Origin: Plumapathes pennacea
Taxonomy: Eukaryota; Cnidaria; Anthozoa; Antipatharia; Myriopathidae
Direction of reading: 5' to 3'
DNA length: 64,000 bases
Assembly (NCBI GenBank): GCA_964036295.1
Contig: OZ038464.1
Span: 1,430,501-1,494,500, forward strand
In this document: piece after piece, positions 33,301 to 48,300 of the stretch
Position numbering within the stretch: the stretch's first letter is position 1
How the letters are laid out: every line of letters starts with the position of its first letter
The notes under the pieces: generated by a model
What the model was told of the DNA's origin: nothing
Database searches by the model: none
The model's input: only the letters and a program-made list of their open reading frames with translations
Program-made: the position numbers and the translations under genes

Positions 33301-36300
33301 GTGATTAGTCCGCCTGATATTTGCCCGTGTCCCGGTGCTGTCAACAGTGAATTCCAAATATGGAAGTCGTTCTGTTTCCAATTTGGGCAGTATCGAATTA
33401 TGGACAACGCAACAAAGTCAAGAACGCGATTGTCGAAGTAGTTTTTGCGGTGGCACTTTTAAGGTCGGAGTCCCACCTTATTGCAGGCAAGACAGCGTCA
33501 GTTAGTCCGTCATGCTGTGTCAACAATTGACTTCCAAATTTGAGCATCAGGGTATATGCGTGAAGAAACGAAGAGATAGGAAGACGTTTTGTAGAGGTAT
33601 TTTCATTTTTATCATTGTATTCCTGAATTGCCAGTTGATCTGTTGCACTTCAAAACCATTATCACAGAGGTTTTGGTAAATTCTTAGTTGTTTGACAAGC
33701 GTAAGTCAAAGTTGAAAGACTCGTGACAGCCCGGAGTGACTTCAGCTTGTCAAAATATTTCTATCGTTTAATTATATTTTCTTTCTTCGCATAATTTTCG
33801 CCAGGAATGAAAAATACTGTACACAACTGTAAGAGGAAGAATTCGAAAATGAACTTGACCAAAACCGCAAATGTCGACAAATGTATCAGATTTCAATTAA
33901 ACGTATTCAACGTGAAACTCAGCCAAAAGAAGAAAGGCGTATTTTCTTAGTTTGGATGCAGCCCAGGCTGGAGTATCATGCCTTCTGATGAACATGTAGA
34001 TGTCGCAGATAACGCTGTGCATGATATGAGTAATGAAGTCACGGATAGACTTTTTTCTTTGCATCTGTCGTTCTGGTTCAAAGATTTGGCAGTGGAGAAT
34101 TTTAAATTCTCCCATTTCAAACGCCCAAGTTTTATAATTTCCACCCTCTGCCGCCTTGTAAATGAGGGTTCAGCAGTTCAGCGAAAGTGAAGGCCGCGGA
34201 AACGGATGCGAACTTTCACATGCCTAAAATTGAGCAATTTTTACGATTTGGCCTTGAGCCAGTTCTATCAAATACCTACTTCCGCAAAAGTACTTTTACA
34301 AATTCGCGAGCTTACAGTTGCCTTGCTGCTTTGATTAAAATGAAAATACTTTTGGTTCAACATGTTGCGCTTGTTTGAATTCCTTGTTGGGTTTGATTGG
34401 TTAGCTGAGGTTTGATTTTGGTCAAACTATTCACCCAACATGCAACATTTTTGTTGTTTTCTGGTGAACTGTGGCACGACATGTTGGGTTCGTTTGGATA
34501 GCTTAACGGAAAATTATTGAATTTCTCACATGGGCACTATTAGTTTAGTTACAAAGATGGCGGACAGCAAAGATTTATGTACATTTTTGAGGAGCGGAGT
34601 GCTTCTTTTAACGGAATTAGAGAAAGGTAGCAGAAAGTGGACCAGAGAAAGTAGTCTGATAGTGAAGTATGGAAGTTGATTAAGTTGTTAGAAGAGTGAT
34701 CGGCCTACAGGGCATGTCTTTAAAAGTCTATCATCTGAAACATGAAAGAGAAGGCGTAAGAATAAATTTAAGAAAAGATATATATAAGTATTGCACAGAT
34801 CAAAGTTAAAATTGCATATTTAAGTGCGGAACTTGGGAGAATCTTATCTTATTCAGTGTTTTCTACAACAGTGTTGCATTCGATTGGACACATGATTTAA
34901 CTTGTTGGACTAACAATATTGGACGATGTTGCGTTCGTTTGGACGGGCCTTTAGGTGACTCCGGTGTTTTACCGGGGGCACTCGTCCATGACAAACTTTG
35001 GATCATAACTCTTTTGGCGAATGTTATGACCTAAAGTAGACAAAAGGATCTAATTTGCGACCTGTTTAAGGTATCAGGAGACGTTCGTGACATGCTCGCG
35101 GTAAAACTGCAATAGCGCGCGTTCAATACAAGTAAACTTTACGAAGTTAGTGTCTTTTTGTAGGTTAGGGCCCGGTCGCACTAGGAAGTTTGGTCGATAC
35201 CTGCTTAGCATCGAGAGCAATACGACGGCTTCTTGAATGTTTGATAGCAACTTGCTCACATACATTTCTGGTGGCAAGCGCTGTTTGCACTTCAAATGAT
35301 GCAATTGTCGATATTAAGGCTGGTTCACACGGTAAAGCAAGTGCAAACGCAAGAGAATGAAAACTTTTCCATTCTCTTGCGCTTGCGTTTGTGCTTGCTT
35401 CACAAATTTTATCGTGTGAACCGGTCGCTTGCGCTTGCGTTAGCGTTTGCGCTTGCGCTTGCTTTACTCGTGTGAACCAGGCTTTAGAGTCGTTAAGGCT
35501 AAGTTTACACAGTATCGGATCAATTTGGATCCGGTACAAAATCGTACCGAATATGCCTTGCGTTTACACGGATCTCTTCTATCCGGACGAATTTTGTACC
35601 GCCTATCCGTACAAGTTTTGTACCTGCAGAAACGCAGGTACAGTTCTGTACCTATACCGGTTACACCGTGTAAACGAACCCTCGGGAAGAAACGGTACCG
35701 TGTAAACACCGGTCTGGTTCGTACCGGATCCAAATTGATCCGGTACCGTGTAAACTTAGCCTAAGTTACGAGTGCGACCGGATCCTTAATAAACACAGAT
35801 TCAGGAAAATACCTTTGTTTTCCGAAATTTTAAGCGTGCGCCGAGTTATAGGGATTACAGAAATACGATAATCGCAGATACCCCCTCGCTCTGCCATTAA
35901 TGGGACTTTTACTTTGGTACTCCCAACAAGAGTAGCCTTTGTTTTACCGAAATGTTGACTGAATCTTTTCTTCGAAGTCAAGTGCTACACGCAAAGGAAA
36001 GAGAAAAAGAATGGTGTGTGTTATACTTTTGCGTTGAAAAAAAAAGAATCGATTGCGTGACGAAGTACGTACTCAGAATCTTGGTGGTAACTGGCTGCAT
36101 TCAACTAAGGCTCAAAAGATTCATTGGTTTTTATATGGTTCTCCTCATATCGACTTTCAGACCAACGTAAACTTGTTCAAAGCAGTTCAATCTTATATCA
36201 TGCAGTCTGCACGATTTACATCTTAGCATTTTTAAATTATTAAAATCATTAAATCATTAAAATGGTAATTTGCTTTATTATTATTATTATTTTATTTATT

Positions 36301-39300
36301 TATTTATTTATTTTTTGTCCGAAAACTCTGTTTCTATTTTGTGTCTGATATAACGTTGCATGTATTAAATTTACATAAGCTCCCTCGATGAGCTTTTTGC
36401 TTGTGCAAAATTTCAACCTAATCCGTTAAAACCCGCTTACACTGGAACTCCAAGAAAACGCTACAAAACGCGTTTTTCAGATGCAGAGAAAATTGCGCCT
36501 GAAGATTTTCGGCACCCCGACGGTTTTTGTTGACGTAAGCAGTTAAACTGTCAGCCAGAGGTCACTTTGATTCACTTTGATGTAAAGCAGCGTCGTGTAA
36601 TCTAGCCCAAGACTTCTTCCTTCGGTGGGTTTTTCGCTCAACAGTGATTTTCTTCGTGGTTTAGCTATGCCGAATCACATACGCAATGCTTGTGTTTTGC
36701 CAGATTTCACGCGATATATCGGCGTTGCATAAGACGCATAAGTTGACGAGTGATGACAGGTCGCGACAGGGGCCACTTTGATCGAAATTTTCCTTTGAGC
36801 CAATTTCTCGCGGAATAAAGCAGAAAGTCGAAAAAGGACAATGAATTCGGGCGGATATATTGGAAATAAGTCACATTACAGAAAATTTTTTTTTTCGAAA
36901 CAAATTCAGAGTGTAAGAACCAATTTTTGGGGTCAGCGGGAGTTTACATTTAGTTTGACTTATGAAAAGATCGACGTTTGACCCCGAGACGATCTTCGGA
37001 CGTTCTTCCCGTCTGCAACAGACGGAAAGAACGTCTTGGTCGATCCAAATACAATCAGTCGAACTTAATTGAGTCAAACGTCGATCTTATCATAAACTTA
37101 ATTCGCTCAGTTTAGTTCGTCTCGTCTGCATGAAGTACGTCGTTTGACCTGGGCCTAAGGCTGGACCCAAAAATGGTACAGCTTGCGAACGCAACAATTG
37201 TGTAAATTCTGGTGACAGCAAAGAACGTAATTAATTGAACAGAATGTTCAATTTCCTTTTTTTTCTTTGGTTTCTCCACGTTTGTCAGTTTGTCCTCCTC
37301 CATCTCGTGTAGGATACTTGATGTTATTATGACTTGCATTTGACTTCTATATTGATCTCTTTCGTTTTTCGTTTTTTTGTTTTCTTGTAGTCGGGAAGAA
37401 CTCCACTCGATATGGCTGTACACAGTGATCATGTTGAGATTGTGAACACACTCATAGATGCTGGAGCTGATCTAAACTGTGGGGTAAATAGTTTATATTA
37501 TATATGAAAAATAGTTTTCTTGGATTTCCATGCTTGTCCACGGAGTTTAATTTTTTAAAAGCATAACTTATTTTACTTAGACTAATGTCCTTCATAATTA
37601 AATGCTAGTCCCTGTGAAACTAGTTTTACTCTGCGTCGGCGAAGAGATAAGACGTAGAGTGTGTCACCCTAAGGTTGATGTGGATGAGCGTGACGCCGTA
37701 AAGGTGGTGTAAGCGGACGGTTCGAGCGTTAGCTGTCTGAGGAAGTGCTAATGCTCCACACGTTAGCAACCTTTACGCTGTTGATCACATTCTCGTCAAC
37801 ATCAGGATGACAGATATTATGCGTTGCAATGTCATTACAGTGAACAGAAATGTAAATTGTGTGCCATGAGCATATTTCATATCGATTCGGGAAAAGAATT
37901 TTCAGGGAGAGCGCTTTGATATAACGCATAATAAATTTTGCACATAAGCAATCTGTTGTTCTGGGCTTCTAATTCTTCGAATACTTTGCTCGCAAGATTT
38001 AAATGTAGTTATGTGGTCACTTTCCATTGGGAGGAAAGGGGTTGGATTATCAGAATCTTCATTTACACAAAGAATTTTAACTGGGTCTTCTTTACACACC
38101 AAACATTTTGGATTCAATGTTTATGCAGTTGTGTATCCTTGAACGTACACCCATAGTTATTACGATTAGTAAGTCATTGAGGTAAACAACAACAGTCCTC
38201 CTGGAGACTCCTCACGGCAAGTTTTTTTTTTGATGATGAAACAAAGTAACGTGGCAAATGGTTTGAAGCCAGGAGTATCTGTCGTCTTCAGAAATACTGT
38301 TGATAACTGACTTTGTGACCAACTGCACTGACTGACTTATTATTATTTCGTTCAGACTTCATTCACTCCTTTCACCTACCCCACTTTTGACCAGTACGAC
38401 GTATTTAACTGTAAGTTTGTTAAGTTCAAACTGCACATATATTGAAGTCAAAATTGGCGGTGCTACGTTTACGATTTTAAAGGCCTTTTCTCAAAATCAG
38501 CTCATCTATTAAAGAGGGGGGAGGATTGCATATTAGCAAATTATGCTCCTTCATACAAAGATCTAACTGTACATCTCTCTTTGTCTAGGTATTTCAGAAT
38601 GAACCAGGTGATGGTGGTTTTGGTCCCAATTTTGGTTCAGATTCTAATCTTGATCATGCACCCCAGGATGCAATGGGTAAACATTGAACTTATCTCAATT
38701 AAAAAACTATATAAACGACATGGGTTGTAGTAAAATATATTCATTTTGTGTGGGTGTGTGGGGAGGAGTTGTTGGTATGCTGGCCATTTTCTGTTGCAGT
38801 CCTTGTTTAAGTATAAGTGCGAGGCAGCTTTGACTTTTAGAATGATTAATTTACTAGAAACGCGGTCAGAGATATGATGGAAATATTACCACACTCGCGC
38901 ATGCATTGGGATTTCTGTGAGAATGATGTTGGAGGGAGAAAAAGCTTTTTGCGCCGTAGCATATATAGCCAATACTTCTGATTGATTGGGCAGTTTAATA
39001 ACACTGAAGTTTTAGCTAGAAATTATGCGAGAAAAACGAGTATGTAATTTCTCGTGAATAGGCCACTTCCACACCCATCAACAGCAGCTTATAATTTTGG
39101 TTGGTACATAATTACATTACAACTTAGGCCCTGTTTATATGAGAAATAGTTGGCCCAGGGGCCCGAGTCAGCCTTCTCCCTAAGCGAAGTTTACCAAGCA
39201 TTTATATGGAAAAATGTTTTCCCGGGTAAACCGGGTCAAAGCTGGCCCTATCGGTTTCGAGACTGGAAAGAATATTTAAAACATCAGTTTATAAAGCCCA

Positions 39301-42300
39301 CGGATGGCAGACCAAAGAAACCTGTGTTTTCGATTAAGCCAAAATTTTGTTTCTGGACCAGGCAAAACAGGCTTGTGTAAACCCGAGTTGTCCCTCCCCC
39401 TGAGCCAAAGTGTTCACATGAAGAAAAGTTGTCATGCCACCCAGGGTCACCCTGTTTCCTGAGACAAGTTGTGATTTGTCGTGTAAATGCTCGCTTCGAT
39501 TTATAAAGAAATGTATGAATAGTTGTCGCGCCCAGGGTGACTTGGGGAGGAGGGTGACTCGGGTCCCCGGGCCAACTTTTTCTTATATATAAATTTCTCT
39601 ACTCTGGCCTCAAATAGCCTGCCAAAACATCTCAGGCGCATAAGTGTATTTTCGTGCTTCGTAAAATTAAGTCTATATCTAACACAACAGTATCATGCCA
39701 AACTTATTTGTGCTGAGATTGGTGTCACTGCCTGCAAACATTTGTATGTGTGCGTAATTCTTGCTTTCGGTGTGAAATCAAGCTGACAACACCAACCTGG
39801 AAAGTTACTGTAGTAAACACCAAAGAAAATAGATTAAACGAAAGTTATTATTTTATACCAGCTGGGCTTTACGATAGTTCTGTTGTTTCCAGGTCAGGTT
39901 AAGTGATAAAAGTTTCAGAGTAGCACTATTGTTGATAAATGACGTGATTGTTTGCATTATACAGTTCCCATTGAAATTATGGCCCGTGGTCCGGACGCTC
40001 TCGCAGCCTATCGGAAAGCACTGAAAGAAGGCCATGCGTATGACCGCCGCGTACCAATAATGATTGTTGGTCAGGACAGAGCTGGTAAGACCAGCTTGAA
40101 AAAATCCCTGAAAGGGGAAAGGTTTGACCCAAACGAATGCAGTACCGTGGGGATTGAAGTTGATCCAACACTGTGCCATTTGACGACTGAAGTTTGGAGT
40201 GTGGAGTCCCCTGGCGTGACGATAGCAACAGAAGAAAAGTTCGAACATCTTACTGCAAAGCTTTTGGGGCAAATGCTTATAGAGAATCAGTATCACCCTG
40301 TCCCACACAGGGATGAACGACATCGTGACAAATCAGCAGCCCAGAAAACCAAGTTAACTACATCTGGTGGTGATAAATGCATCGAGGTGTCTGAGACCTC
40401 AGACTCTGCAGAATGCATCCCAGAGCAACGTTCCAATTTTCCAGAACCCAGTTCTGAGGAAAACCCCACTTTGCCACAAAGGAGTCCAGAGCAACTATCC
40501 AATTTTCCAGAACGCAGTTCTGAGGAAAACCCCACTTTGCCACAAAGGAATCCAGAGAAACTTTCCACGTCACTAGAAAGTAATCCAGAGGCAGTTAGCA
40601 ATATCCCAGAGGAAATAATACAGATATTAGCGCATGCTGAAGAAACTGACATGGAAAGTGATGATGACGTTGAACTTGTTCTGTGGGACTTTGCTGGTCA
40701 ATCAGTGTTTTACACCACCCATGTACTGTTCCTGTCAAGAATAGCCATCTATATCTTGACTTATGACCTCAGCAAAGATCTTCGTGATAAGGCAGTACCT
40801 CTTGTGAAGCGTGACATGTATGAACGGGTGCTAACAGACGACAAATGTGAAACCACAAATATGGATTACATCCATTATTGGCTTTCATCAATTCATGCGT
40901 TCAGCTCTCATTCAAGAACCCCAAGTAATGAATCAGAGCATCTCCCGCCAAAGATTCCACCAGTTTTTCTTGTGGGCACTCACGCTGACAAGTGTAGCAG
41001 ATCAAGGGAAGTTGCCATGGAAGTTATGTCTGACTTGAAAGGCAAGACTTATGAGGAGCACGTGGTAGGTAAAGTCTTCACAGTGAACAACACGCGATCT
41101 GGAAGCCAAGAAAGTGAAGATGAGGGGATAAAAAAACTGCGGCCTGAAGTACTTGAAACAGCACGGGAGTTGCCTCATATGAAGGAACTATTTCCTGTTA
41201 GGTATGTTTTCATGTTTCGTGCCTTGTTTCCTTTTATTGTCGCTGTTGCTGTTATAGTTGGACTCAATAGGGCCGTTTATGCGAGAGAAATATGACGCGT
41301 CTTAAATAAGGCGCGCCTTAAATAAGACACGAACTGACCGTATAAATGATAAAAAAACCCTTGTTCCTGTCTTACGCAAGCGGCGTCTTATCTTAGACCA
41401 GGGTTTTGAGCTGTTCTTATTCAAGACGCATCTTCGCTAAGACTCGAACATGCTCGTATGAACGGGTTTCACAGTTCTTCGCGGCTTATCTTAACCGGGA
41501 ACACATACTCCGCAAGCGTCGGATTTGTTGTTCCATCCCAGTCTTCTCCCGGCACACTTTAACTCTATTTTTAAAATCCGTCTCGTCCCTCGTATTTGTA
41601 AAACCGCCTTCACGGCCCAAGAAAAAGTTTGTAGATTTGTATATGACTTTGTTAAAAGCTCTTGTCCTTTAAGGCCGACGAAAGCGTAAATTTTGGCCCG
41701 AGTTATTGTTTTTGGATAAACCATTCAAGTGCAGCTTTGATGACTCCTGTCAAAGTTTGTCAAGTTACTGCGTGCGCAGATTTGCAAAGCTTCCAGTTTC
41801 ATTCAAGCTGCAATTTTCACTAATATTGCCAATCCGAATCGTCTTTTACGTGCGTGACCAGCAATCCACTGAGACGTTAAAGGACAAAGTGACCGCAATG
41901 AGAACGATTTCTCTTTGAAGGCATTTCGAGATGCATGGCAGAAGAAAGTCGAATAACTCGATCACTCGAGTACTTGCATAATTCTTTGGACTGACAACAA
42001 AGCTGTTTTGTGGAACAGTTTATCGGTCGTGTCTGGGTCTGAATCTCCGACAGATACCCACGATAGAGAGGGCAATGGATTATAAAAAGGCCTGACATTA
42101 TGCAAGACTGTCTGCTGATCGACACCAGATACTTTACACCGGACAAAATGAGGCATCGGTACTACTAGCACAGCTCTACCGCCACAACCCTATGGTATGT
42201 CAGACTAATATTTGTAAATGCTCAAAATAATCCTTCCAGAGGAAATCGGACTGTGCAGCAGACTAATACGATACAAAACAATACAGACGGGGATTCGGCT

Positions 42301-45300
42301 CAAAGTCACCGACAAATTGAGGAACGTCAAGTTCAATGTAAAGTTGGAACGTTCTCCATTCACCCCCTCTTCTTCGCAGTGATTGCCATGCAATGCCATT
42401 TATTATATTGCAATTTACGCCGTCAACTTCGCACGAAAGTTTTGCGAATAGCACTTTAGTCTGTACGAACTTCTTCCTTTACGATAGCCGTAGCTTTTTA
42501 TATGACATTTTAGCTATGGCAAAAGGCCTTGAAACGAAACACATAAACAAGCGATGGTCTTACTGGACGCGAACCATTTATACGAGCACTTCACATCCAA
42601 CACAAGCTGCGCTCGTATAAATGGGCCAGTTCGCGTCTTATTTAAGACGCGTCCTATTTTTCAGGAATAAACGGCCCTAATTTGATGAATATTTTAACGC
42701 GGGGCGCACTATTTAAAGGAGACACCATACGGGGAGGTTTTCTGATATTTTATTATGTGGTATTAAGAGATACAAAATGATAGAACAACAGATTCAGCTC
42801 GGCGGCCTATTTTCAAATCTTGCACCACTCTCTTCAGCTGCCTCGGGTTTTGACCGACCGAAGGATATATATATATATATATATTTTTTTTTTTTTGTGA
42901 TGTCGCTGTAATAAACTTTAAGCAGGACATTTCTTGCTCTACTATCTTGAGGTCAGCAATTCATTGTTTGTGGTACCTCAAAACAAAATATATTGTAGTT
43001 AGTTGCACAGTAAAAAATAATTTACCGGATATTTCTAAATAGGTCGTCAATGACCAGACACTCAGAATTTTGTGATTTTATTTAAAGGTGGTTGCGCCTT
43101 GAGAAATCTTTGAAGAGCTTGAAAGTTGATGGCACAAGCTTCACAACCCTCGACATTGTCAGGAAGAAAGCACAAGCGGTTTTTGACGTAAGAGAAGAGA
43201 ACGACTTCAGAACAGTGTTAAACTTCCTACATGACCGCCACGCAGTACTGCATTTCAGTAAACCGCCAGAGCTAGACCGACTCGTGGTGCTGGATCACCA
43301 GTGGTTGATCGATGTTTTCAAGAAGGTGATTACTGTCCAGCCGTTGGAATGTCAAGCGAGAGCATTCAGAAAACATTGGGATGAACTGGAAAGTGAAGGC
43401 ATCTTGCGTCTTGAGTTAGCAAAGCACGTGTGGAAAGACCTCGTCCCATTAACAGAGACAGTCACTAGCCTTCTGCTTATGCTGGAGAAGTTCAGCCTGA
43501 CTTGTCGCTGGATCCAACGAAATGGATCAGAGGTACCACCCGTTCTCCCCTTGTTAATCACACACAGACTCGCACACCCTGACCACGCGCGCGCACACAA
43601 ACACAACGGTTTACGCGCACACAACTTCTAATACATGTACGCACAAAGAAACGAACAAGTGCATGTCTCCTCCTCAGTATATTGTTTTTTGATTTATAAC
43701 GATGTTACTTATGCAGTGGAATCCCGATTTTAAAACCTTCAAACCTTTAAGACGAAAATTGATTCGATTTATCGGGAGTTTGACAAGTGAGGGGTAAAGT
43801 TACAGTGTTAACAGGTCTGAGGGGAACGAATTTTGGTTTGAAAAATCTGGAGGTTCGAAAAATCGAGATTGCTCTGTACACCTATTGTGTTAGGTATCAA
43901 AACTGAAAGCTTGTTGAATCCGTTAGTCATAATATTTTAGATTTTGCAGTAAGACAAATGTTTACAATTCATACTTTAGAATTGGCTACATAAAAATACA
44001 GTTGACAACCGGTATCTTGCGAAATGTGTTCAAATAGCTGTGAGCTTTTAGTCAGTTTTCACAAGCGTCACAATTCTTATGTTTTCAGGTGTATTTGGTG
44101 CCTTCCATGCTGATGTCTGAAGCAGACTCTAAGATCCTAGATTTGATATCATTAGCCGAGATTCCAGCTCTCATTGTGCGGTTTGCAAATCAGTACCTCC
44201 CTGTTGGACTGTTTCCACGTCTGGTTACACGTTGTGTAAACTGGTGTTCAGAGAAGTGGTCTGTCAGGGAGCAGCCCGAGTTATGTAGGAACTACGCGCG
44301 CTTCTTCTTGGGCACTGATGGAGCTTATCAGGTGATCCTGGCCAAAGGACTGAACGTGATCTCTGTGAGTGTGATGAGAGGGGAGAAAGTGGCGGAGATG
44401 TGTGATGCTGATCGCTTGGCACACGAAAGGTAATCCATCGGTGGCCTTGGCAGCTGTTGCTCCTAATGGAATTAGTCTTAGTGATCACAAGCAGTTGTAT
44501 ATGTCACTAAATACCATTTATTTTCCTCAGTCGGTCCAACCGTAAAGTGTTTGAGTAGATACTGAAGGAACGTGGAAATTAAACTCGTATGCCAGTCTCT
44601 CTCGACATGAACAGATGTAAAGAAACTTTGGAACACTTTATGACTCTTTTCCTCCTATAATGTGCTCAGTAATTGCTTTATGTAACATTTTTGTGTACTC
44701 CCTCATTTGCATGTGTCATTTTCAACCAAGTAGACTCTTTTTCATTATCATTTGAAATATACTTGTTTTCCATTTAAGTTGTTTGGCTAATACGAGAGCC
44801 TGCCCAGTTGAGATTTTGTTTATAACAATAATTTTAACCTAATGCCTCAAATTTGAATAAGAGAACTGAATGATTTTCTAACCTGTCTAACTAAACCTTG
44901 TTCTGCTTTTGGCCAGGAGTTTGGCAACTTTCTGCCGTGACGTGCTTGCTTTTCTGAGGCCTGCGTTACAAGAAATGCAAGAAGAGCATCTCTGGATGAA
45001 GCTGATGCGTTACAACCTCTGTTTCACGTGTCCCGTTTGCTCAAAGGGCGGGGTCCGAGTCGGTGTCTGTCGTCTACACCGTGCTGCTGGCTGTACGCGG
45101 GATCAGTGTCTTCATTACGTCACTGAAGATGAGCTTGTACATGGCCAAAGAACCCTGGTATGTTGTGGATCAGAAGATGTCACTAATACTACCATACCCA
45201 GAAAGCAGTTCGCTCCTTGGTACGAAGAGTTGGAGAACAAGGTGTGTAATTTTTTCTACCTTTGAAAAATATGTAGCCGAGTGCTATGGCTAGAAGGAAT

Positions 45301-48300
45301 CTGTTTTCATAGGAAACATAACGCAGCGCACTTAGTGAAGAACTACAAACTACTTGTACAGTGTCCTTTCGAGCGGCTGTCGTATTGCCCTGTACAATCG
45401 TGGAGAGTTGTAGTTGTACGACCATTTCCAAACTACTGTGTCGATATTTCTCAGTCTGTGAAATAAGGGATGAATTATATTAAAAAGAGGTCAAATAATA
45501 CAGTTCTTTTTTATTTTCTCTGATTAGAAGGATCGCACCCGAGCCTCCAGTGCTCAAGACGACAAAGAGAAAGTAAACTGTCCTGAATCAGACGACAGCA
45601 AAGAAAGGTACACAAGTGGCGAATTGCTAGATGCCGCGTTTTTCGACGGTGCTCGTCAAGTCAAACTTGCTATTGGTTACATTACATCGAGCGATGGTGC
45701 TCAAGGAACTGGCTTCGCAATCTCCAAAGGCCTCGTCTTAAGTTGTCAGCATGTCCTGAAACACTGTCAGGATGGAGCCGCTGTACATTTCAACTACGGC
45801 GCACCCCCAGCGCCGAACGTTCCCGCCAAGCCTGAGCAAGTGAAAACGTTTCATCTTCAGCCAGGTGCTTTTTACTATGAAAGCGTCGCATTGGATTATG
45901 CGGTGATTGCAATGAGCAACCCTGATGGCGAGCCGGAAGATTCAAGCAATGTTACAATCTCCCATGTGGGGAAAATGGCAAAGGATTTAACCCGTGCTAA
46001 CATTAACATTCTTAGTCACCCCTGTGGGAAACCAATGATGGCTTCCTTTCGCCGAAACCCAGCTGTTGCGTATCCCCCTAATATGAGGTTTGTGGGAGAG
46101 AATATTCCTCCACAAGAACACATCATTTTGCACCATGCTGATACTGACAGAGGCTCTTCAGGTGCTCCAATGTTTAACGACTCATGGCAGCTTGTCGGAA
46201 TCCATCAAGGAGTTGCGACTGAAGACCGGGATGATAAGAAGCCGCCGTTTTCTGCTAATTATGGCAGGAAGATCACTCAAATCCTAGAGGACATGTATTC
46301 TCAGCCGGGCGAGTGTCTCACAGAATTTGAGAAGCAGTTGAAAGGAAGAGTAGACGAGTTTGGACTGCCTTTTGAAAACTGTAAGTGCACCAAGAACTTT
46401 AAAGATTGCTGCAAAAACGACCAGGACAGTAAATGTGACACTGAAGCTGACATTAACAAAGAGAAGTATTCAGGTGACGGAATCACCAACCCCTTGGAAG
46501 GTATGTAATAGTGTCAAGTGGCTGTGTATTAAGATTTCAATTCGCCTCGTAATTCTTGATAGATTTTAACACCAATCGATTGATGTTAACACCGGTTACA
46601 CTAAATATATGTGGGGAACATGACGGAAATGAATGACAAAACCCGATTTTGTAGCGTCCGTGCATTAACAGTTTTTATTGAAACTACAAATATACTGTAA
46701 AAGTTTAAAAGCAAATGCTGGCGATGTTATTCTACACGTTAAAATTACATATATACACATCAAATGTGTACACCATACTTATGTACATATGGTCAGACAA
46801 ACAATTGTTTCTTTTTTTCTCTCTCTCTCTTTTTTCAGGTGCCTCGAGTAACGCCAATAGGGAGGCTACTGCAGAACCCCAACCCATATTCAAGGAACCC
46901 AAAGAGACAGATCTGACAACTGAGCAGGAAGAAAAAGAGACAGACGGCAAGACACAAGACATGTCCCAGGAAGAGCAAGCACGAGACAGTGCTGAAGGAA
47001 CAGGGGTACCAGCTAGTTCAACAAACCAATCCCCTGAACAGACCGTCAAGCGCCGTAAAACAGATGGTAAGATTAAAAGACTTTTCCTGTTCGAGGTAAA
47101 AAGGAGCGAAAAGGAAACTAAGGTGTTCGAGATTTATATGAACACTAATCATAAATATTACAATTTCCTCGAATGTGATTGGTTCATAACGCCACCGATT
47201 AATCATTAATTTGACTCCTATTGTTCTGTAATTGGATACTTCTTTGTTCTGTAATCGGACAGTTGGCTTAACCAATCATAAGCAAGAGCGAAATTTAAAT
47301 GCACCAATCAGCCTTACGCTGATTTTCAGTGGAAAAAACGATTGCCGGTGTGAGTTTGTGGCATCTCGAAAGGCGAAGTTTGTTAGTTCTTGGACAACTT
47401 AACATGTAAGGAACAGTTTGTGGTCAGTCGAAGAACGTGAACAGTCACTATGGAACGAAAGAAGACAGGAAATTTTCGCCGCTTGACACGTTTGTTTAGT
47501 TCACGACGTCGCCAGCAAGCTAGGACGTGCTGTAGACACTCTGCAACTTACGGCTCAATGTCAGTGAACGTCGTTAATTCATTTCAAAATCATGGAAGAC
47601 TTTTAACTTTGTTGTGATGGATTGTGATGGACAAACATTCCTCGAGAATTAAGCCGTCAAGAAATCGGTAAGTTGGATTTGCCGTGCCGACCCGCTAGGA
47701 TACAGATTTTTTCAGTCTTAAATATTTCCTTTGAATGCCTTGTAAACTTCTATGAAAAAGTAAACTAGTATTCTGAGTTTCAAAGCACCTGTTTTGTTCA
47801 AAGATGTAAACCTGAAAGTCGAAAGAAACTGTCTTTCAATTTGTGAGTTCGTGATGGGTTTACCGATTTTTTCTGAGTTTACAGAACTACACACCTTTTA
47901 CTTTTACTTCAAAAATCTGCATTCAACTCAAATCATTGTGTAAATTAGTTTCTTGTTTCTCTCAAGTATTTTAAGTTGATAAACTGAGAGCTAGATGACT
48001 ACGAACAAGCGGTTAACGTGTTTACAAACGCCGAGCCGAGCCGTGTGTATGCGCGTGTTAAAATCGATCGGCGATGAAGTACTTGTTGATGCTTTGTTTT
48101 TATGTATAGTACAGCAGAAGACACTGAAGATATATGATCATTTCATTCTCAGAAATTGTAATATTTATGATTAATTGGTAAGAGGACTTCGTGTCGTCCG
48201 ATGTCGGTCTGTAATCATACTCGTGATTATGAAATCGGACTCCCGCGAAGCGCGGTCGTCCGATTTCGTAATCACTCGTATGATTACAGACCGAATCGGA

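Larger units (their letters stand above)
35168..35785. mobile_element. Outer MITE hosting two nested MITEs
   Basis: Ends GGGCCCGGTCGCACT and GGATCCGGTCGCACT (complement at right) with TTA flanking both sides (35165-35167 and 35786-35788). It contains the elements at 35317-35483 and 35497-35761, so it is the oldest of the three. Confidence 0.8.

Noticed and set aside
38356-38410. Splice-like exon between ankyrin and Roc
   Set aside because: Good acceptor and donor, but it enters at phase 0 and leaves at phase 1, and the next exon (38589) then hits a stop. Skipping it makes all phases fit.
39150-39380. 77-codon frame
   Set aside because: Lies wholly inside a MITE and has no recognisable motif.
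40358-40652. Minus-strand frames in the Roc insertion
   Set aside because: Antisense of the 22-residue tandem repeats in the coding strand.
41202-41295. Hydrophobic extension at the end of the Roc exon frame
   Set aside because: It is read-through past the GTATGT donor into the intron and the edge of a transposon. The COR exon joins in phase at 41201.
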